Below are positions 22,153 through 23,181 of a stretch of 23,181 nucleotides of DNA, one piece after another. The notes beneath the pieces are model-generated. The model had not been told where the DNA came from and searched no databases. It saw nothing but the letters and a program-made list of their open reading frames with translations. Location: NCBI GenBank assembly GCA_002336735.1, contig DDER01000024.1:937-24117 (forward strand), in the 5' to 3' direction. This DNA comes from Candidatus Saccharibacteria bacterium UBA1949. GTDB lineage: Bacteria > Patescibacteriota > Saccharimonadia > Saccharimonadales > Saccharimonadaceae. How positions within the stretch are numbered: the stretch's first letter is position 1; the number at the start of each line of letters is the position of its first letter. Made by a program: the position numbers and the translations under genes.

Positions 22153-22973
22153 TATCGCTTACTCCTCTTGCGTGATGATACTGGTTGGGCGGCGGTAGAT
22201 TTATGGCGGCGTTTGCGGATAGTTGGGGCAGATTTGCCAAGCGGAATTTTCTCAGTCATGGGTGGCGGCAGGGTTGGATTGCCAGTATCGCTATCAATTC
22301 TGCCATCAAGCATCTTAATGATACGAGTCGCGTAGCTTGTGAGGTTTGGATTGTGCGTTACCATGATGATGGTATTGCCGCGCTGGTGTAGTTCTGACAG
22401 TTCTTCCATGATGACGTGGCTGGAACGACTGTCGAGATTGCCGGTGGGTTCGTCAGCAAGAATAATTGAAGGATTGTTGACGAGGGCTCGAGCGATTGCA
22501 ACGCGCTGCATTTGGCCTCCTGAGAGTTGCCAGGGCATGTAGTACTCCCGCTCAGATAGATGGAAGTTTTTGAGGATGGCACTGGCTGCTTCGAGACGTT
22601 TGTACTTGCGCATCCCGCTATAGGTCAGGGGCAGGGCGACATTCTCGACAACGTTAAGACGATTGATGAGATTGAAACTCTGAAACACGATACCGATTTG
22701 CTCGCTACGGATACGAGCATGCTGGCTTCCGGATAGTCGCTCGACACTCTTGCCATCAAGATAATACTCACCATCATCAGAGCGATCCAATAGCCCGAGA
22801 ATATTGAGTAGAGTTGTTTTGCCACAACCGCTCGGCCCCATAATAGTGACGAACTCACCTTTTTCAATCCGAAGATCGACCTCATCGAGGGCGTTATGCT
22901 CTGCGTCACCAATACCATACCGTTTGGTGAGCGCTTTGAGCTCTATAGCCGGTGTCTTTTTGCGAGTTGCCAT
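22152..22973 (-). CDS. ABC transporter ATP-binding protein (MacB/LolD type)
   Basis: A 273-residue ABC ATPase powering the permease gene that follows. Walker A GPSGCGKT is at 46-53, the Q-loop in GIVFQSFNL, the signature LSGGQMQRVAIARAL, Walker B IILADEPTGNLD and the H-loop histidine in MVTHNP; all are intact. The last 40 residues are an extra basic, Pro-rich tail (ending RKRRHKS...SRKRSKR) beyond the usual 225-235 residue domain. The ATG at 22973 is chosen because a TTGCAT-18-TATAAT promoter predicts transcription from about 22979, which excludes the upstream start at 23015. The leader is then only about 6 bases, without a Shine-Dalgarno sequence. Confidence 0.94.
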   Translation of the reverse strand: MATRKKTPAIELKALTKRYGIGDAEHNALDEVDLRIEKGEFVTIMGPSGCGKTTLLNILGLLDRSDDGEYYLDGKSVERLSGSQHARIRSEQIGIVFQSFNLINRLNVVENVALPLTYSGMRKYKRLEAASAILKNFHLSEREYYMPWQLSGGQMQRVAIARALVNNPSIILADEPTGNLDSRSSHVIMEELSELHQRGNTIIMVTHNPNLTSYATRIIKMLDGRIDSDTGNPTLPPPMTEKIPLGKSAPTIRKRRHKSTAAQPVSSRKRSKR

Positions 22974-22985
22974 GTTGCTATCCGT

Positions 22986-23015
22986 ATTATAGAGATGATT
23001 TTCGTCAAAATGCAA
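22986..23015 (-). promoter_or_regulatory. Promoter of the ABC transporter operon
   Basis: Minus strand TTGCAT (23015-23010), 18-base spacer, TATAAT (22991-22986). The start codon lies 12 bases past the -10 box, so the leader is very short. Confidence 0.6.
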
Positions 23016-23054
23016 GCATAACAGCCAACATTACACGATGTCAAAAACGCAACT

Positions 23055-23082
23055 TTGGGATATTCGCTATTCGAAGTATAAT
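23055..23082 (+). promoter_or_regulatory. Promoter of tRNA-Ser(GGA)
   Basis: TTGGGA (23055-23060), 16-base spacer, TATAAT (23077-23082). Transcription would start near 23089, five bases before the mature tRNA. Confidence 0.55.
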
Positions 23083-23093
23083 ATGAAGCATCT

Positions 23094-23181
23094 GGAGAGG
23101 TGTCCGAGTGGTTGAAGGAGCACGCCTGGAAAGTGTGTAAGCGTCTAAACCGCGCTTCGGGGGTTCGAATCCCCCTCTCTC
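23094..23181 (+). tRNA. tRNA-Ser (anticodon GGA), last bases cut by window edge
   Basis: Acceptor GGAGAGG (23094-23100) pairs with TCTCTC at the very end, with base 72 and the discriminator outside the window. The anticodon stem is CACGC/GTGTG (23121-23125, 23133-23137), with loop CTGGAAA and anticodon GGA at 23128-23130, decoding UCC and UCU. A long variable arm (about 23138-23156) is typical of serine tRNAs. The T arm is GGGGG-TTCGAAT-CCCCC. Confidence 0.96.

Noticed and set aside
1..23181. CRISPR array, insertion sequence or prophage
   Set aside because: No regularly spaced repeats, no transposase, integrase or phage structural gene seen in any frame.

Overview
The window looks like a chromosomal stretch of a Patescibacteria/CPR bacterium, most likely Saccharibacteria (TM7). 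This rests on gene content, not a database search: two FemA/FemB-type peptidoglycan bridge enzymes, a MurE with a shortened N-terminus, a bifunctional phosphoglucose/phosphomannose isomerase, a TrmB-like regulator, a GroES/GroEL pair and short intergenic gaps. UGA is used as a stop codon (HIT, murE and its upstream paralog all end in TGA), which argues against the UGA=Gly code of Gracilibacteria/Absconditabacteria. Each edge of the window cuts a serine tRNA: minus strand at the left, plus strand (anticodon GGA) at the right.

Layout. 51-2099: a histidine phosphatase (-) diverges from a HIT protein-rlmH pair (+), followed by a small putative membrane-attached or secreted protein. 2089-4916: valS (-) with a long structured leader. 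4917-7648: a FemAB-like gene (-) and a tsaD-sua5 operon (-) for the t6A tRNA modification. 7742-10128: a two-gene Mur ligase operon in which a Mur-like protein lacking the P-loop lysine overlaps an intact murE. 10188-12420: an amidinohydrolase/DDAH-like gene and a second FemAB (-, one operon), then a small acidic protein. 12476-14520: a CIRCE-like operator, groES, groEL and a strong bidirectional terminator. 14531-16605: a ribbon-helix-helix-like protein diverging from a TrmB-type regulator, then a low-complexity protein. 16691-18235: the sugar-phosphate isomerase converging with a nucleoside deoxyribosyltransferase-like gene. 18283-19165: a small membrane protein followed immediately by a decayed membrane-protein pseudogene. 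19305-20765: a secreted alpha/beta hydrolase with a Pro/Thr linker. 20828-20881: a relic of a second isomerase gene tail. 20920-22973: a MacB-like ABC exporter (ATPase plus permease).

How the genes work together. The largest functional theme is the cell envelope: murE, the Mur-like paralog, two FemAB ligases, the isomerase (sugar phosphates), a secreted hydrolase and an ABC exporter. A second theme is translation: valS, tsaD, sua5, rlmH and serine tRNAs.

Two things stand out. First, the inactive-looking Mur ligase is translationally coupled to murE. Second, there appears to be a two-mode translation start rule. At about eight genes that begin transcription units, a -10 box lies 5-7 bases before the start codon, which predicts leaderless mRNAs. 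Most operon-internal genes, groES and the Mur-like gene instead carry Shine-Dalgarno sequences. All positions and motifs were read by eye; no searches or folding programs were run.
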